Assembly (NCBI GenBank): GCA_964057225.1
Contig: OZ059894.1
Location: 5,208,001-5,272,000, forward strand
Direction: 5' to 3'
DNA from: Auanema rhodensis
Lineage: Eukaryota > Nematoda > Chromadorea > Rhabditida > Rhabditidae
Length of the DNA: 64,000 nucleotides
Both the position numbers and the translations under genes were made by a program. Under the pieces are notes generated by a model. That model did no database searches. It worked only from the letters and a program-made list of their open reading frames with translations, and was not told the DNA's origin. Below, piece by piece: positions 35,939-51,100 of the stretch; position 1 is the first letter of the stretch; each line of letters begins with the position of its first letter.

Positions 35939-38900
35939 TAAAAACAAATTTTTATTGATATTGGTGCATGGTAACCATGACTTTGAAATTTACGTGAACT
36001 TTAATTCATGCTAATTAAGTGTACACGTGATGTGCACTTGGTATGTAACTCGCTTCACGTGAAAGATGAAGAGATGCGGTTTTCAAAATTAGATTCCCCA
36101 TGTCCATATTAGTCTAAAAACAAATTCTTGTTGATATTGGTGAATGTTAACCATGACTTTCAAATTTACGTGAACTTCAATTTATGCTAATTAAGTGTAC
36201 ACGTGATGTGCACTTGGTATGTAACTCGCTTCACGTCAAAGATAAAGAGATGCGGTTTTCAAAATTAGATTCCCGATGTCCATATTAGTCTAAAAACAAA
36301 TTTTTGTTGATATTGGTGGATGGTAACCATGACTTTCAAATTTACGTGAACTTCAATTTATGCTAATTAAGTGTACACGTGATGTGCACTTGGTACGTAA
36401 TTCGCTTCAAGTCAAAGATAAAGAGATGCGGTTTTCAAAATTAGATTTCGCATGTCCATATTAGTCTAAAAACAAATTTTTATTGATATTGGTGCATGGT
36501 AACCATGACTTTAAAATTTACGTGAACTTTAATTTATGCTGATTAAGTGAACACATGATGTGCACTTGGTATGTAACTCGCTTCACGTGAAAGATGAAGA
36601 GATGCGGTTTTCAAAATTAGATTCCCCATGTCCATATTAGTCTAAAAACAAATTTTTGTTGATATTGGTGAATGGTAACCATGACTTTCAAATTTACGTG
36701 AACTTCAATTTATGCTAATTAAGTGTACACGTGATGTGCACTTGGTATGTAACTCGCTTCACGTCAAAGATAAAGAGATGCGGTTTTCAAAATTAGATTC
36801 CCGATGTCCATATTAGTCTAAAAACAAATTTTTATTGATATTGGTGCATGGTAACCATGACTTTAAAATTTACGTGAACTTTAATTTATGCTAATTAAGT
36901 GAACACATGATGTGCACTTGGTATGTAACTCGCTTCACGTGAAAGATAAAGAGATGCGGTTTTCAAAATTAGATTCCTCATGTCCATATTAGTCTAAAAA
37001 CGAATTTTTATTGATATTGATGCATGGTAACCATGAATTTGAAATTTACGTGAACTTTAATTTATGCTAATTAAGTGTACACATGATGTGCACTTGGTAT
37101 GTAACTCGCTTCAAGTGAAAGATAAAGAGATGCGGTTTTCAAAATTAGATTTCGCATGTCCATATTAGTCTACAAACAAATTTTTATTGATATTGGTGCA
37201 TGGTAACCATGACTTTAAAATTTACGTGAACTTTAATTTATGCTAATTAAGTGAACACATGATGTGCACTTGGTATGTAACTCGCTTCACGTGAAAGATG
37301 AAGAGATGCGGTTTCCAAAATTAGATTCCTCATGTCCATATTAGTCTAAAAACAAATTTTTGTTGATATTGGTGGATGGTAACCATGACTTTCAAATTTA
37401 CGTGAACTTCAATTTATGCTAATTAAGTGTACACGTGATGTGCACTTGGTATGTAACTCGCTTCACGTGAAAGATAAAGAGATGCGGTTTTCAAAATTAG
37501 ATTCCCGATGTCCATATTAGTCTAAAAACAAATTTTTGTTGATATTGGTGGATGGTAACCATGACTTTCAAATTTACGTGAACTTCAATTTATGCTAATT
37601 AAGTGTACACGTGATGTGCACTTGGTACGTAATTCGCTTCAAGTCAAAGATAAAGAGATGCGGTTTCCAAAATTAGATTTCCCATGTCCATATTAGTCTA
37701 AAAACAAATTTTTATTAATATTGGTGCATGGTAACCATGACTTTAAAATTTACGTGAACTTTAATTTATGCTAATTAAGTGTACACGTGATGTGCACTTG
37801 GTATGTAACTCGCTTCAAGTGAAAGATAAAGAGATGCGGTTTTCAAAATTAGATTTCGCATGTCCATATTAGTCTAAAAACAAATTTTTATTGATATTGG
37901 TGCATGGTAACCATGACTTTAAAATTTACGTGAACTTTAATTTATGCTGATTAAGTGAACACATGATGTGCACTTGGTATGTAACTCGCTTCACGTGAAA
38001 GATAAAGGGATGCGGTTTCCAAAAATAGATTCCCGATGTCCATATTAGTCTAAAAACAAATTTTTATTGATATTGGTGGATGGTAACCATGACTTTCAAA
38101 TTTACGTGTACTTCAATTTATGCTGATTAAGTGTACACGTGATGTGCACTTGGTATGTAACTCGCTTCAAGTCAAAGATAAAGAGATGCGGTTTTCAAAA
38201 TTAGATTTCGCATGTCCATATTAGTCTAAAAACAAATTTTTATTGATATTGATGCATGGTAACCATGACTTTCAAATTTACGTGTACTTCAATTTATGCT
38301 AATTAAGTGTACACGTGATGTGCACTTGGTATGTAACTCGCTTCACGTCAAAGATAAAGAGATGCGGTTTTCAAAATTAGATTTCGCATGTCCATATTAG
38401 TCTACAAACAAATTTTTATTGATATTGGTGCATGGTAACCATGACTTTAAAATTTACGTGAACTTTAATTTATGCTAATTAAGTGAACACATGATTTGCA
38501 CTTGGTATGTAACTCGCTTCACGTGAAAGATAAAGGGATGCGGTTGCCAAAATTAGATTCCTCATGTCCATATTAGTCTAAAAACAAATTTTTGTTGATA
38601 TTGGTGGATGGTAACCATGACTTTCAAATTTACGTGAACTTCAATTTATGCTGATTAAGTGAACACATGATTTGCACTTGGTATGTAACTCGCTTCACGT
38701 GAAAGATAAAGGGATGCGGTTGCCAAAATTAGATTCCTCATGTCCATATTAGTCTAAAAACAAATTTTTGTTGATATTGGTGGATGGTAACCATGACTTT
38801 CAAATTTACGTGTACTTCAATTTATGCTAATTAAGTGTACACGTGATGTGCACTTGGTATGTAACTCGCTTCACGTCAAAGATAAAGAGATGCGGTTTTC

Positions 38901-40419
38901 AAAATTAGATTCCCGATGTCCATATTAGTCTAAAAACAAATTTTTATTGATATTGGTGCATGGTAACCATGACTTTGAAATTTACGTGAACTTTAATTTA
39001 TGCTAATTAAGTGTACACGTGATGTGCACTTGGTATGTAACTCGCTTCACGTGAAAGATGAAGAGATGCGGTTTTCAAAATTAGATTCCCCATGTCCATA
39101 TTAGTCTAAAAACAAATTTTTGTTGATATTGGTGAATGTTAACCATGACTTTCAAATTTACGTGAACTTCAATTTATGCTAATTAAGTGTACACGTGATG
39201 TGCACTTGGTATGTAACTCGCTTCACGTCAAAGATAAAGAGATGCGGTTTTCAAAATTAGATTCCCGATGTCCATATTAGTCTAAAAACAAATTTTTGTT
39301 GATATTGGTGGATGGTAACCATGACTTTCAAATTTACGTGAACTTCAATTTATGCTAATTAAGTGTACACGTGATGTGCACTTGGTACGTAATTCGCTTC
39401 AAGTCAAAGATAAAGAGATGCGGTTTTCAAAATTAGATTTCGCATGTCCATATTAGTCTAAAAACAAATTTTTATTGATATTGGTGCATGGTAACCATGA
39501 CTTTAAAATTTACGTGAACTTTAATTTATGCTGATTAAGTGAACACATGATGTGCACTTGGTATGTAACTCGCTTCACGTGAAAGATGAAGAGATGCGGT
39601 TTTCAAAATTAGATTCCCCATGTCCATATTAGTCTAAAAACAAATTTTTGTTGATATTGGTGAATGGTAACCATGACTTTCAAATTTACGTGAACTTCAA
39701 TTTATGCTAATTAAGTGTACACGTGATGTGCACTTGGTATGTAACTCGCTTCACGTGAAAGATAAAGGGATGCGGTTGCCAAAATTAGATTCCTCATGTC
39801 CATTTTAGTCTAAAAACAAATTTTTGTTGATATTGGTGGATGGTAACCATGACTTTCAAATTTACGTGTACTTCAATTTATGCTAATTAAGTGAACACAT
39901 GATGTGCACTTGGTATGTAACTCGCTTCACGTGAAAGATAAAGAGATGCGGTTTTCAAAATTAGATTCCTCATGTCCATATTAGTCTAAAAACGAATTTT
40001 TATTGATATTGATGCATGGTAACCATGAATTTGAAATTTACGTGAACTTTAATTTATGCTAATTAAGTGTACACATGATGTGCACTTGGTATGTAACTCG
40101 CTTCAAGTGAAAGATAAAGAGATGCGGTTTTCAAAATTAGATTTCGCATGTCCATATTAGTCTACAAACAAATTTTTATTGATATTGGTGCATGGTAACC
40201 ATGACTTTAAAATTTACGTGAACTTTAATTTATGCTAATTAAGTGAACACATGATGTGCACTTGGTATGTAACTCGCTTCACGTGAAAGATAAAGAGATG
40301 CGGTTTCCAAAATTAGATTCCTCATGTCCATATTAGTCTAAAAACAAATTTTTGTTGATATTGGTGGATGGTAACCATGACTTTCAAATTTACGTGAACT
40401 TTAATTTATGCTAATTAAG

Positions 40420-42510
40420 TGAACACATGATGTGCACTTGGTATGTAACTCGCTTCACGTGAAAGATAAAGAGATGCGGTTTTCAAAATTAGATTCCTCA
40501 TGTCCATATTAGTCTAAAAACGAATTTTTATTGATATTGATGCATGGTAACCATGAATTTGAAATTTACGTGAACTTTAATTTATGCTAATTAAGTGTAC
40601 ACATGATGTGCACTTGGTATGTAACTCGCTTCAAGTGAAAGATAAAGAGATGCGGTTTTCAAAATTAGATTTCGCATGTCCATATTAGTCTACAAACAAA
40701 TTTTTATTGATATTGGTGCATGGTAACCATGACTTTAAAATTTACGTGAACTTTAATTTATGCTAATTAAGTGAACACATGATGTGCACTTGGTATGTAA
40801 CTCGCTTCACGTGAAAGATGAAGAGATGCGGTTTCCAAAATTAGATTCCTCATGTCCATATTAGTCTAAAAACAAATTTTTGTTGATATTGGTGGATGGT
40901 AACCATGACTTTCAAATTTACGTGAACTTCAATTTATGCTAATTAAGTGTACACGTGATGTGCACTTGGTATGTAACTCGCTTCACGTGAAAGATAAAGA
41001 GATGCGGTTTTCAAAATTAGATTCCCGATGTCCATATTAGTCTAAAAACAAATTTTTGTTGATATTGGTGGATGGTAACCATGACTTTCAAATTTACGTG
41101 AACTTCAATTTATGCTAATTAAGTGTACACGTGATGTGCACTTGGTACGTAATTCGCTTCAAGTCAAAGATAAAGAGATGCGGTTTCCAAAATTAGATTT
41201 CCCATGTCCATATTAGTCTAAAAACAAATTTTTATTAATATTGGTGCATGGTAACCATGACTTTAAAATTTACGTGAACTTTAATTTATGCTAATTAAGT
41301 GTACACGTGATGTGCACTTGGTATGTAACTCGCTTCAAGTGAAAGATAAAGAGATGCGGTTTTCAAAATTAGATTTCGCATGTCCATATTAGTCTAAAAA
41401 CAAATTTTTATTGATATTGGTGCATGGTAACCATGACTTTAAAATTTACGTGAACTTTAATTTATGCTGATTAAGTGAACACATGATGTGCACTTGGTAT
41501 GTAACTCGCTTCACGTGAAAGATAAAGGGATGCGGTTTCCAAAAATAGATTCCCGATGTCCATATTAGTCTAAAAACAAATTTTTATTGATATTGGTGGA
41601 TGGTAACCATGACTTTCAAATTTACGTGTACTTCAATTTATGCTAATTAAGTGTACACGTGATGTGCACTTGGTATGTAACTCGCTTCAAGTCAAAGATA
41701 AAGAGATGCGGTTTTCAAAATTAGATTTCGCATGTCCATATTAGTCTAAAAACAAATTTTTATTGATATTGATGCATGGTAACCATGACTTTCAAATTTA
41801 CGTGTACTTCAATTTATGCTAATTAAGTGTACACGTGATGTGCACTTGGTATGTAACTCGCTTCACGTCAAAGATAAAGAGATGCGGTTTTCAAAATTAG
41901 ATTTCGCATGTCCATATTAGTCTAAAAACAAATTTTTATTGATATTGATGCATGGTAACCATGACTTTCAAATTTACGTGTACTTCAATTTATGCTAATT
42001 AAGTGTACACGTGATGTGCACTTGGTATGTAACTCGCTTCACGTCAAAGATAAAGAGATGCGGTTTTCAAAATTAGATTCCCCATGTCCATATTAGTCTA
42101 AAAACAAATTTTTGTTGATATTGGTGCATGGTAACCATGACTTTGAAATTTACGTGAACTTTAATTTATGCTAATTAAGTGTACACATAATGTGCACTTG
42201 GTATGTAACTCGCTTCAAGTGAAAGATAAAGAGATGCGGTTTTCAAAATTAGATTTCGCATGTCCATATTAGTCTAAAAACAAATTTTTATTGATATTGG
42301 TGCATGGTAACCATGACTTTAAAATTTACGTGAACTTTAATTTATGCTAATTAAGTGAACACATGACGTGCACTTGGTATGTAACTCGCTTCACGTGAAA
42401 GATAAAGAGATGCGGTTTTCAAAATTAGATTCCTCATGTCCATATTAGTCTAAAAACGAATTTTTATTGATATTGATGCATGGTAACCATGACTTTGAAA
42501 TTTACGTGAA
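40420..42510 (+). repeat. Eighteen-monomer-shift nested duplicate, first copy
   Basis: Offset 3,168 bp to 43588..45678, anchored by accatgaattt (40551/43719), caaaaatag (41540/44708) and acatgacgtg (42361/45529). The copies diverge beyond about 42.5/45.7 kb (gctaattaag…cacatg with ggttgcc versus gcttattaag…cacgtg with ggttttc). Both copies are present again in block B. Confidence 0.85.
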
Positions 42511-43587
42511 CTTTAATTTATGCTAATTAAGTGTACACATGATGTGCACTTGGTATGTAACTCGCTTCACGTGAAAGATAAAGGGATGCGGTTGCCAAAA
42601 TTAGATTCCTCATGTCCATTTTAGTCTAAAAACAAATTTTTGTTGATATTGGTGGATGGTAACCATGACTTTCAAATTTACGTGTACTTCAATTTATGCT
42701 AATTAAGTGAACACATGATGTGCACTTGGTATGTAACTCGCTTCACGTGAAAGATAAAGAGATGCGGTTTTCAAAATTAGATTCCTCATGTCCATATTAG
42801 TCTAAAAACGAATTTTTATTGATATTGATGCATGGTAACCATGAATTTGAAATTTACGTGAACTTTAATTTATGCTAATTAAGTGTACACATGATGTGCA
42901 CTTGGTATGTAACTCGCTTCAAGTGAAAGATAAAGAGATGCGGTTTTCAAAATTAGATTTCGCATGTCCATATTAGTCTACAAACAAATTTTTATTGATA
43001 TTGGTGCATGGTAACCATGACTTTAAAATTTACGTGAACTTTAATTTATGCTAATTAAGTGAACACATGATGTGCACTTGGTATGTAACTCGCTTCACGT
43101 GAAAGATAAAGAGATGCGGTTTCCAAAATTAGATTCCTCATGTCCATATTAGTCTAAAAACAAATTTTTGTTGATATTGGTGGATGGTAACCATGACTTT
43201 CAAATTTACGTGAACTTCAATTTATGCTAATTAAGTGTACACGTGATGTGCACTTGGTATGTAACTCGCTTCACGTGAAAGATAAAGAGATGCGGTTTTC
43301 AAAATTAGATTCCCGATGTCCATATTAGTCTAAAAACAAATTTTTGTTGATATTGGTGGATGGTAACCATGACTTTCAAATTTACGTGAACTTCAATTTA
43401 TGCTAATTAAGTGTACACGTGATGTGCACTTGGTACGTAATTCGCTTCAAGTCAAAGATAAAGAGATGCGGTTTTCAAAATTAGATTCCCGATGTCCATA
43501 TTAGTCTAAAAACAAATTTTTATTGATATTGGTGCATGGTAACCATGACTTTAAAATTTACGTGAACTTTAATTTATGCTAATTAAG

Positions 43588-45678
43588 TGAACACATGATG
43601 TGCACTTGGTATGTAACTCGCTTCACGTGAAAGATAAAGAGATGCGGTTTTCAAAATTAGATTCCTCATGTCCATATTAGTCTAAAAACGAATTTTTATT
43701 GATATTGATGCATGGTAACCATGAATTTGAAATTTACGTGAACTTTAATTTATGCTAATTAAGTGTACACATGATGTGCACTTGGTATGTAACTCGCTTC
43801 AAGTGAAAGATAAAGAGATGCGGTTTTCAAAATTAGATTTCGCATGTCCATATTAGTCTACAAACAAATTTTTATTGATATTGGTGCATGGTAACCATGA
43901 CTTTAAAATTTACGTGAACTTTAATTTATGCTAATTAAGTGAACACATGATGTGCACTTGGTATGTAACTCGCTTCACGTGAAAGATGAAGAGATGCGGT
44001 TTCCAAAATTAGATTCCTCATGTCCATATTAGTCTAAAAACAAATTTTTGTTGATATTGGTGGATGGTAACCATGACTTTCAAATTTACGTGAACTTCAA
44101 TTTATGCTAATTAAGTGTACACGTGATGTGCACTTGGTATGTAACTCGCTTCACGTGAAAGATAAAGAGATGCGGTTTTCAAAATTAGATTCCCGATGTC
44201 CATATTAGTCTAAAAACAAATTTTTGTTGATATTGGTGGATGGTAACCATGACTTTCAAATTTACGTGAACTTCAATTTATGCTAATTAAGTGTACACGT
44301 GATGTGCACTTGGTACGTAATTCGCTTCAAGTCAAAGATAAAGAGATGCGGTTTCCAAAATTAGATTTCCCATGTCCATATTAGTCTAAAAACAAATTTT
44401 TATTAATATTGGTGCATGGTAACCATGACTTTAAAATTTACGTGAACTTTAATTTATGCTAATTAAGTGTACACGTGATGTGCACTTGGTATGTAACTCG
44501 CTTCAAGTGAAAGATAAAGAGATGCGGTTTTCAAAATTAGATTTCGCATGTCCATATTAGTCTAAAAACAAATTTTTATTGATATTGGTGCATGGTAACC
44601 ATGACTTTAAAATTTACGTGAACTTTAATTTATGCTGATTAAGTGAACACATGATGTGCACTTGGTATGTAACTCGCTTCACGTGAAAGATAAAGGGATG
44701 CGGTTTCCAAAAATAGATTCCCGATGTCCATATTAGTCTAAAAACAAATTTTTATTGATATTGGTGGATGGTAACCATGACTTTCAAATTTACGTGTACT
44801 TCAATTTATGCTAATTAAGTGTACACGTGATGTGCACTTGGTATGTAACTCGCTTCAAGTCAAAGATAAAGAGATGCGGTTTTCAAAATTAGATTTCGCA
44901 TGTCCATATTAGTCTAAAAACAAATTTTTATTGATATTGATGCATGGTAACCATGACTTTCAAATTTACGTGTACTTCAATTTATGCTAATTAAGTGTAC
45001 ACGTGATGTGCACTTGGTATGTAACTCGCTTCACGTCAAAGATAAAGAGATGCGGTTTTCAAAATTAGATTTCGCATGTCCATATTAGTCTAAAAACAAA
45101 TTTTTATTGATATTGATGCATGGTAACCATGACTTTCAAATTTACGTGTACTTCAATTTATGCTAATTAAGTGTACACGTGATGTGCACTTGGTATGTAA
45201 CTCGCTTCACGTCAAAGATAAAGAGATGCGGTTTTCAAAATTAGATTCCCCATGTCCATATTAGTCTAAAAACAAATTTTTGTTGATATTGGTGCATGGT
45301 AACCATGACTTTGAAATTTACGTGAACTTTAATTTATGCTAATTAAGTGTACACATAATGTGCACTTGGTATGTAACTCGCTTCAAGTGAAAGATAAAGA
45401 GATGCGGTTTTCAAAATTAGATTTCGCATGTCCATATTAGTCTAAAAACAAATTTTTATTGATATTGGTGCATGGTAACCATGACTTTAAAATTTACGTG
45501 AACTTTAATTTATGCTAATTAAGTGAACACATGACGTGCACTTGGTATGTAACTCGCTTCACGTGAAAGATAAAGAGATGCGGTTTTCAAAATTAGATTC
45601 CTCATGTCCATATTAGTCTAAAAACGAATTTTTATTGATATTGATGCATGGTAACCATGACTTTGAAATTTACGTGAA
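43588..45678 (+). repeat. Eighteen-monomer-shift nested duplicate, second copy
   Basis: This is the partner of 40420..42510. It runs directly into the recurring cattttag series at 45.7-47.5 kb, whereas the first copy runs into a chimeric ggttgcc/cattttag monomer. Confidence 0.85.
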
Positions 45679-47453
45679 CTTTAATTTATGCTTATTAAGT
45701 GTACACGTGATGTGCACTTGGTATGTAACTCGCTTCACGTGAAAGATAAAGGGATGCGGTTTTCAAAATTAGATTCCTCATGTCCATTTTAGTCTAAAAA
45801 CAAATTTTTGTTGATATTGGTGGATGGTAACCATGACTTTCAAATTTACGTGTACTTCAATTTATGCTAATTAAGTGTACACGTGATGTGCACTTGGTAT
45901 GTAACTCGCTTCAAGTCAAAGATAAAGAGATGCGGTTTTTAAAATTAGATTTCGCATGTCCATATTAGTCTAAAAACAAATTTTTATTGATATTGATGCA
46001 TGGTAACCATGACTTTCAAATTTACGTGTACTTCAATTTATGCTAATTAAGTGTACACGTGATGTGCACTTGGTATGTAACTCGCTTCACGTCAAAGATA
46101 AAGAGATGCGGTTTTCAAAATTAGATTCCCGATGTCCATATTAGTCTAAAAACAAATTTTTGTTGATATTGGTGGATGGTAACCATGACTTTCAAATTTA
46201 CGTGAACTTCAATTTATGCTATTTAAGTGTACACGTGATGTGCACTTGGTACGTAATTCGCTTCAAGTCAAAGATAAAGAGATGCGGTTTTCAAAATTAG
46301 ATTTCGCATGTCCATATTAGTCTAAAAACAAATTTTTATTGATATTGGTGCATGGTAACCATGACTTTAAAATTTACGTGAACTTTAATTTATGCTGATT
46401 AAGTGAACACATGATGTGCACTTGGTATGTAACTCGCTTCACGTGAAAGATAAAGAGATGCGGTTTTCAAAATTAGATTCCTCATGTCCATATTAGTCTA
46501 AAAACGAATTTTTATTGATATTGATGCATGGTAACCATGACTTTGAAATTTACGTGAACTTTAATTTATGCTTATTAAGTGTACACGTGATGTGCACTTG
46601 GTATGTAACTCGCTTCACGTGAAAGATAAAGGGATGCGGTTGCCAAAATTAGATTCCTCATTTCCATATTAGTCTAAAAACAAATTTTTGTTGATATTGG
46701 TGGATGGTAACCATGACTTTCAAATTTACGTGTACTTCAATTTATGCTAATTAAGTGTACACGTGATGTGCACTTGGTATGTAACTCGCTTCACGTCAAA
46801 GATAAAGAGATGCGGTTTTCAAAATTAGATTCCCGATGTCCATATTAGTCTAAAAACAAATTTTTATTGATATTGGTGCATGGTAACCATGACTTTGAAA
46901 TTTACGTGAACTTTAATTTATGCTAATTAAGTGTACACGTGATGTGCACTTGGTATGTAACTCGCTTCACGTGAAAGATGAAGAGATGCGGTTTTCAAAA
47001 TTAGATTCCCCATGTCCATATTAGTCTAAAAACAAATTTTTGTTGATATTGGTGAATGGTAACCATGACTTTCAAATTTACGTGAACTTCAATTTATGCT
47101 AATTAAGTGTACACGTGATGTGCACTTGGTATGTAACTCGCTTCACGTCAAAGATAAAGAGATGCGGTTTTCAAAATTAGATTCCCGATGTCCATATTAG
47201 TCTAAAAACAAATTTTTGTTGATATTGGTGGATGGTAACCATGACTTTCAAATTTACGTGAACTTTAATTTATGCTAATTAAGTGTACACGTGATGTGCA
47301 CTTGGTATGTAACTCGCTTCACTTGAAAGATGAAGAGATGCGGTTTTCAAAATTAGATTCCCCATGTCCATATTAGTCTAAAAACAAATTTTTGTTGATA
47401 TTGGTGAATGGTAACCATGACTTTCAAATTTACGTGAACTTCAATTTATGCTA

Positions 47454-48157
47454 ATTAAGTGTACACGTGATGTGCACTTGGTATGTAACTCGCTTCACGT
47501 GAAAGATAAAGAGATGCGGTTTTCAAAATTAGATTCCTCATGTCCATATTAGTCTAAAAACGAATTTTTATTGATATTGATGCATGGTAACCATGAATTT
47601 GAAATTTACGTGAACTTTAATTTATGCTAATTAAGTGTACACGTGATGTGCACTTGGTATGTAACTCGCTTCACGTGAAAGATAAAGAGATGCGGTTTTC
47701 AAAATTAGATTTCTCATGTCCATATTAGTCTAAAAACGAATTTTTATTGATATTGATGTATGGTAACCATGACTTTGAAATTTACGTGAACTTTAATTTA
47801 TGCTTATTAAGTGTACACGTGATGTGCACTTGGTATGTAACTCGCTTCACGTGAAAGATAAAGAGATGCGGTTTTCAAAATTAGATTCCTCATGTCCATA
47901 TTAGTCTAAAAACGAATTTTTATTGATATTGATGCATGGTAACCATGAATTTGAAATTTACGTGAACTTTAATTTATGCTAATTAAGTGTACACGTGATG
48001 TGCACTTGGTATGTAACTCGCTTCACGTGAAAGATAAAGAGATGCGGTTTTCAAAATTAGATTTCTCATGTCCATATTAGTCTAAAAACGAATTTTTATT
48101 GATATTGATGTATGGTAACCATGACTTTGAAATTTACGTGAACTTCAATTTATGCTA
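47454..48157 (+). repeat. Local dimer (352 bp, two copies) at the A/B block junction
   Basis: Monomers at 47454 and 47806 are one type (cctcatg, cgaat, ccatgaatttg). Those at 47630 and 47982 are another (tttctcatg, gatgtatgg). This makes two copies of a two-monomer unit. The stretch sits exactly where copy A ends (about 47690) and copy B begins (about 48131). Confidence 0.8.
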
Positions 48158-51100
48158 ATTAAGTGTACACGTGATGTGCACTTGGTATGTAACTCGCTTC
48201 ACGTCAAAGATAAAGAGATGCGGTTTTCAAAATTAGATTCCCGATGTCCATATTAGTCTAAAAACAAATTTTTGTTGATATTGGTGGATGGTAACCATGA
48301 CTTTCAAATTTACGTGAACTTCAATTTATGCTAATTAAGTGTACACGTGATGTGCACTTGGTACGTAATTCGCTTCAAGTCAAAGATAAAGAGATGCGGT
48401 TTTCAAAATTAGATTTCGCATGTCCATATTAGTCTAAAAACAAATTTTTATTGATATTGGTGCATGGTAACCATGCCTTTAAAATTTACGTGAACTTTAA
48501 TTTATGCTGATTAAGTGAACACATGATGTGCACTTGGTATGTAACTCGCTTCACGTGAAAGATGAAGATATGCGGTTTTCAAAATTAGATTCCCCATGTC
48601 CATATTAGTCTAAAAACAAATTTTTGTTGATATTGGTGAATGGTAACCATGACTTTCAAATTTACGTGAACTTCAATTTATGCTAATTAAGTGTACACGT
48701 GATGTGCACTTGGTATGTAACTCGCTTCACGTCAAAGATAAAGAGATGCGGTTTTCAAAATTAGATTCCCGATGTCCATATTAGTCTAAAAACAAATTTT
48801 TATTGATATTGGTGCATGGTAACCATGACTTTAAAATTTACGTGAACTTTAATTTATGCTAATTAAGTGAACACATGATGTGCACTTGGTATGTAACTCG
48901 CTTCACGTGAAAGATAAAGAGATGCGGTTTTCAAAATTAGATTCCTCATGTCCATATTAGTCTAAAAACGAATTTTTATTGATATTGATGCATGGTAACC
49001 ATGAATTTGAAATTTACGTGAACTTTAATTTATGCTAATTAAGTGTACACATGATGTGCACTTGGTATGTAACTCGCTTCAAGTGAAAGATAAAGAGATG
49101 CGGTTTTCAAAATTAGATTTCGCATGTCCATATTAGTCTACAAACAAATTTTTATTGATATTGGTGCATGGTAACCATGACTTTAAAATTTACGTGAACT
49201 TTAATTTATGCTAATTAAGTGAACACATGATGTGCACTTGGTATGTAACTCGCTTCACGTGAAAGATGAAGAGATGCGGTTTCCAAAATTAGATTCCTCA
49301 TGTCCATATTAGTCTAAAAACAAATTTTTGTTGATATTGGTGGATGGTAACCATGACTTTCAAATTTACGTGAACTTCAATTTATGCTAATTAAGTGTAC
49401 ACGTGATGTGCACTTGGTATGTAACTCGCTTCACGTGAAAGATAAAGAGATGCGGTTTTCAAAATTAGATTCCCGATGTCCATATTAGTCTAAAAACAAA
49501 TTTTTGTTGATATTGGTGGATGGTAACCATGACTTTCAAATTTACGTGAACTTCAATTTATGCTAATTAAGTGTACACGTGATGTGCACTTGGTACGTAA
49601 TTCGCTTCAAGTCAAAGATAAAGAGATGCGGTTTCCAAAATTAGATTTCCCATGTCCATATTAGTCTAAAAACAAATTTTTATTAATATTGGTGCATGGT
49701 AACCATGACTTTAAAATTTACGTGAACTTTAATTTATGCTAATTAAGTGTACACGTGATGTGCACTTGGTATGTAACTCGCTTCAAGTGAAAGATAAAGA
49801 GATGCGGTTTTCAAAATTAGATTTCGCATGTCCATATTAGTCTAAAAACAAATTTTTATTGATATTGGTGCATGGTAACCATGACTTTAAAATTTACGTG
49901 AACTTTAATTTATGCTGATTAAGTGAACACATGATGTGCACTTGGTATGTAACTCGCTTCACGTGAAAGATAAAGGGATGCGGTTTCCAAAAATAGATTC
50001 CCGATGTCCATATTAGTCTAAAAACAAATTTTTATTGATATTGGTGGATGGTAACCATGACTTTCAAATTTACGTGTACTTCAATTTATGCTGATTAAGT
50101 GTACACGTGATGTGCACTTGGTATGTAACTCGCTTCAAGTCAAAGATAAAGAGATGCGGTTTTCAAAATTAGATTTCGCATGTCCATATTAGTCTAAAAA
50201 CAAATTTTTATTGATATTGATGCATGGTAACCATGACTTTCAAATTTACGTGTACTTCAATTTATGCTAATTAAGTGTACACGTGATGTGCACTTGGTAT
50301 GTAACTCGCTTCACGTCAAAGATAAAGAGATGCGGTTTTCAAAATTAGATTTCGCATGTCCATATTAGTCTACAAACAAATTTTTATTGATATTGGTGCA
50401 TGGTAACCATGACTTTAAAATTTACGTGAACTTTAATTTATGCTAATTAAGTGAACACATGATTTGCACTTGGTATGTAACTCGCTTCACGTGAAAGATA
50501 AAGGGATGCGGTTGCCAAAATTAGATTCCTCATGTCCATATTAGTCTAAAAACAAATTTTTGTTGATATTGGTGGATGGTAACCATGACTTTCAAATTTA
50601 CGTGAACTTCAATTTATGCTGATTAAGTGAACACATGATTTGCACTTGGTATGTAACTCGCTTCACGTGAAAGATAAAGGGATGCGGTTGCCAAAATTAG
50701 ATTCCTCATGTCCATATTAGTCTAAAAACAAATTTTTGTTGATATTGGTGGATGGTAACCATGACTTTCAAATTTACGTGTACTTCAATTTATGCTAATT
50801 AAGTGTACACGTGATGTGCACTTGGTATGTAACTCGCTTCACGTCAAAGATAAAGAGATGCGGTTTTCAAAATTAGATTCCCGATGTCCATATTAGTCTA
50901 AAAACAAATTTTTATTGATATTGGTGCATGGTAACCATGACTTTGAAATTTACGTGAACTTTAATTTATGCTAATTAAGTGTACACGTGATGTGCACTTG
51001 GTATGTAACTCGCTTCACGTGAAAGATGAAGAGATGCGGTTTTCAAAATTAGATTCCCCATGTCCATATTAGTCTAAAAACAAATTTTTGTTGATATTGG

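Larger units (their letters stand above)
36163..47690 (+). repeat. 68-monomer segmental duplicate, copy A
   Basis: About 11.5 kb is repeated at an offset of 11,968 bp (68 monomers), rising to 12,144 bp (69 monomers) after about 43.0 kb because copy B gained a monomer. Anchors are the tgaatgttaacc variant (39133/51101), caaaaatag (38020/49988 and 41540/53508), acatgacgtg (42361/54329 and 45529/57673), the rare ctcatttcc (46660/58803) and cttcacttgaaag (47320/59464). Inside A, 40.42-42.51 kb is repeated at 43.58-45.68 kb (+3,168 bp, 18 monomers), so the block already held a nested duplication when copied. Confidence 0.92.
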
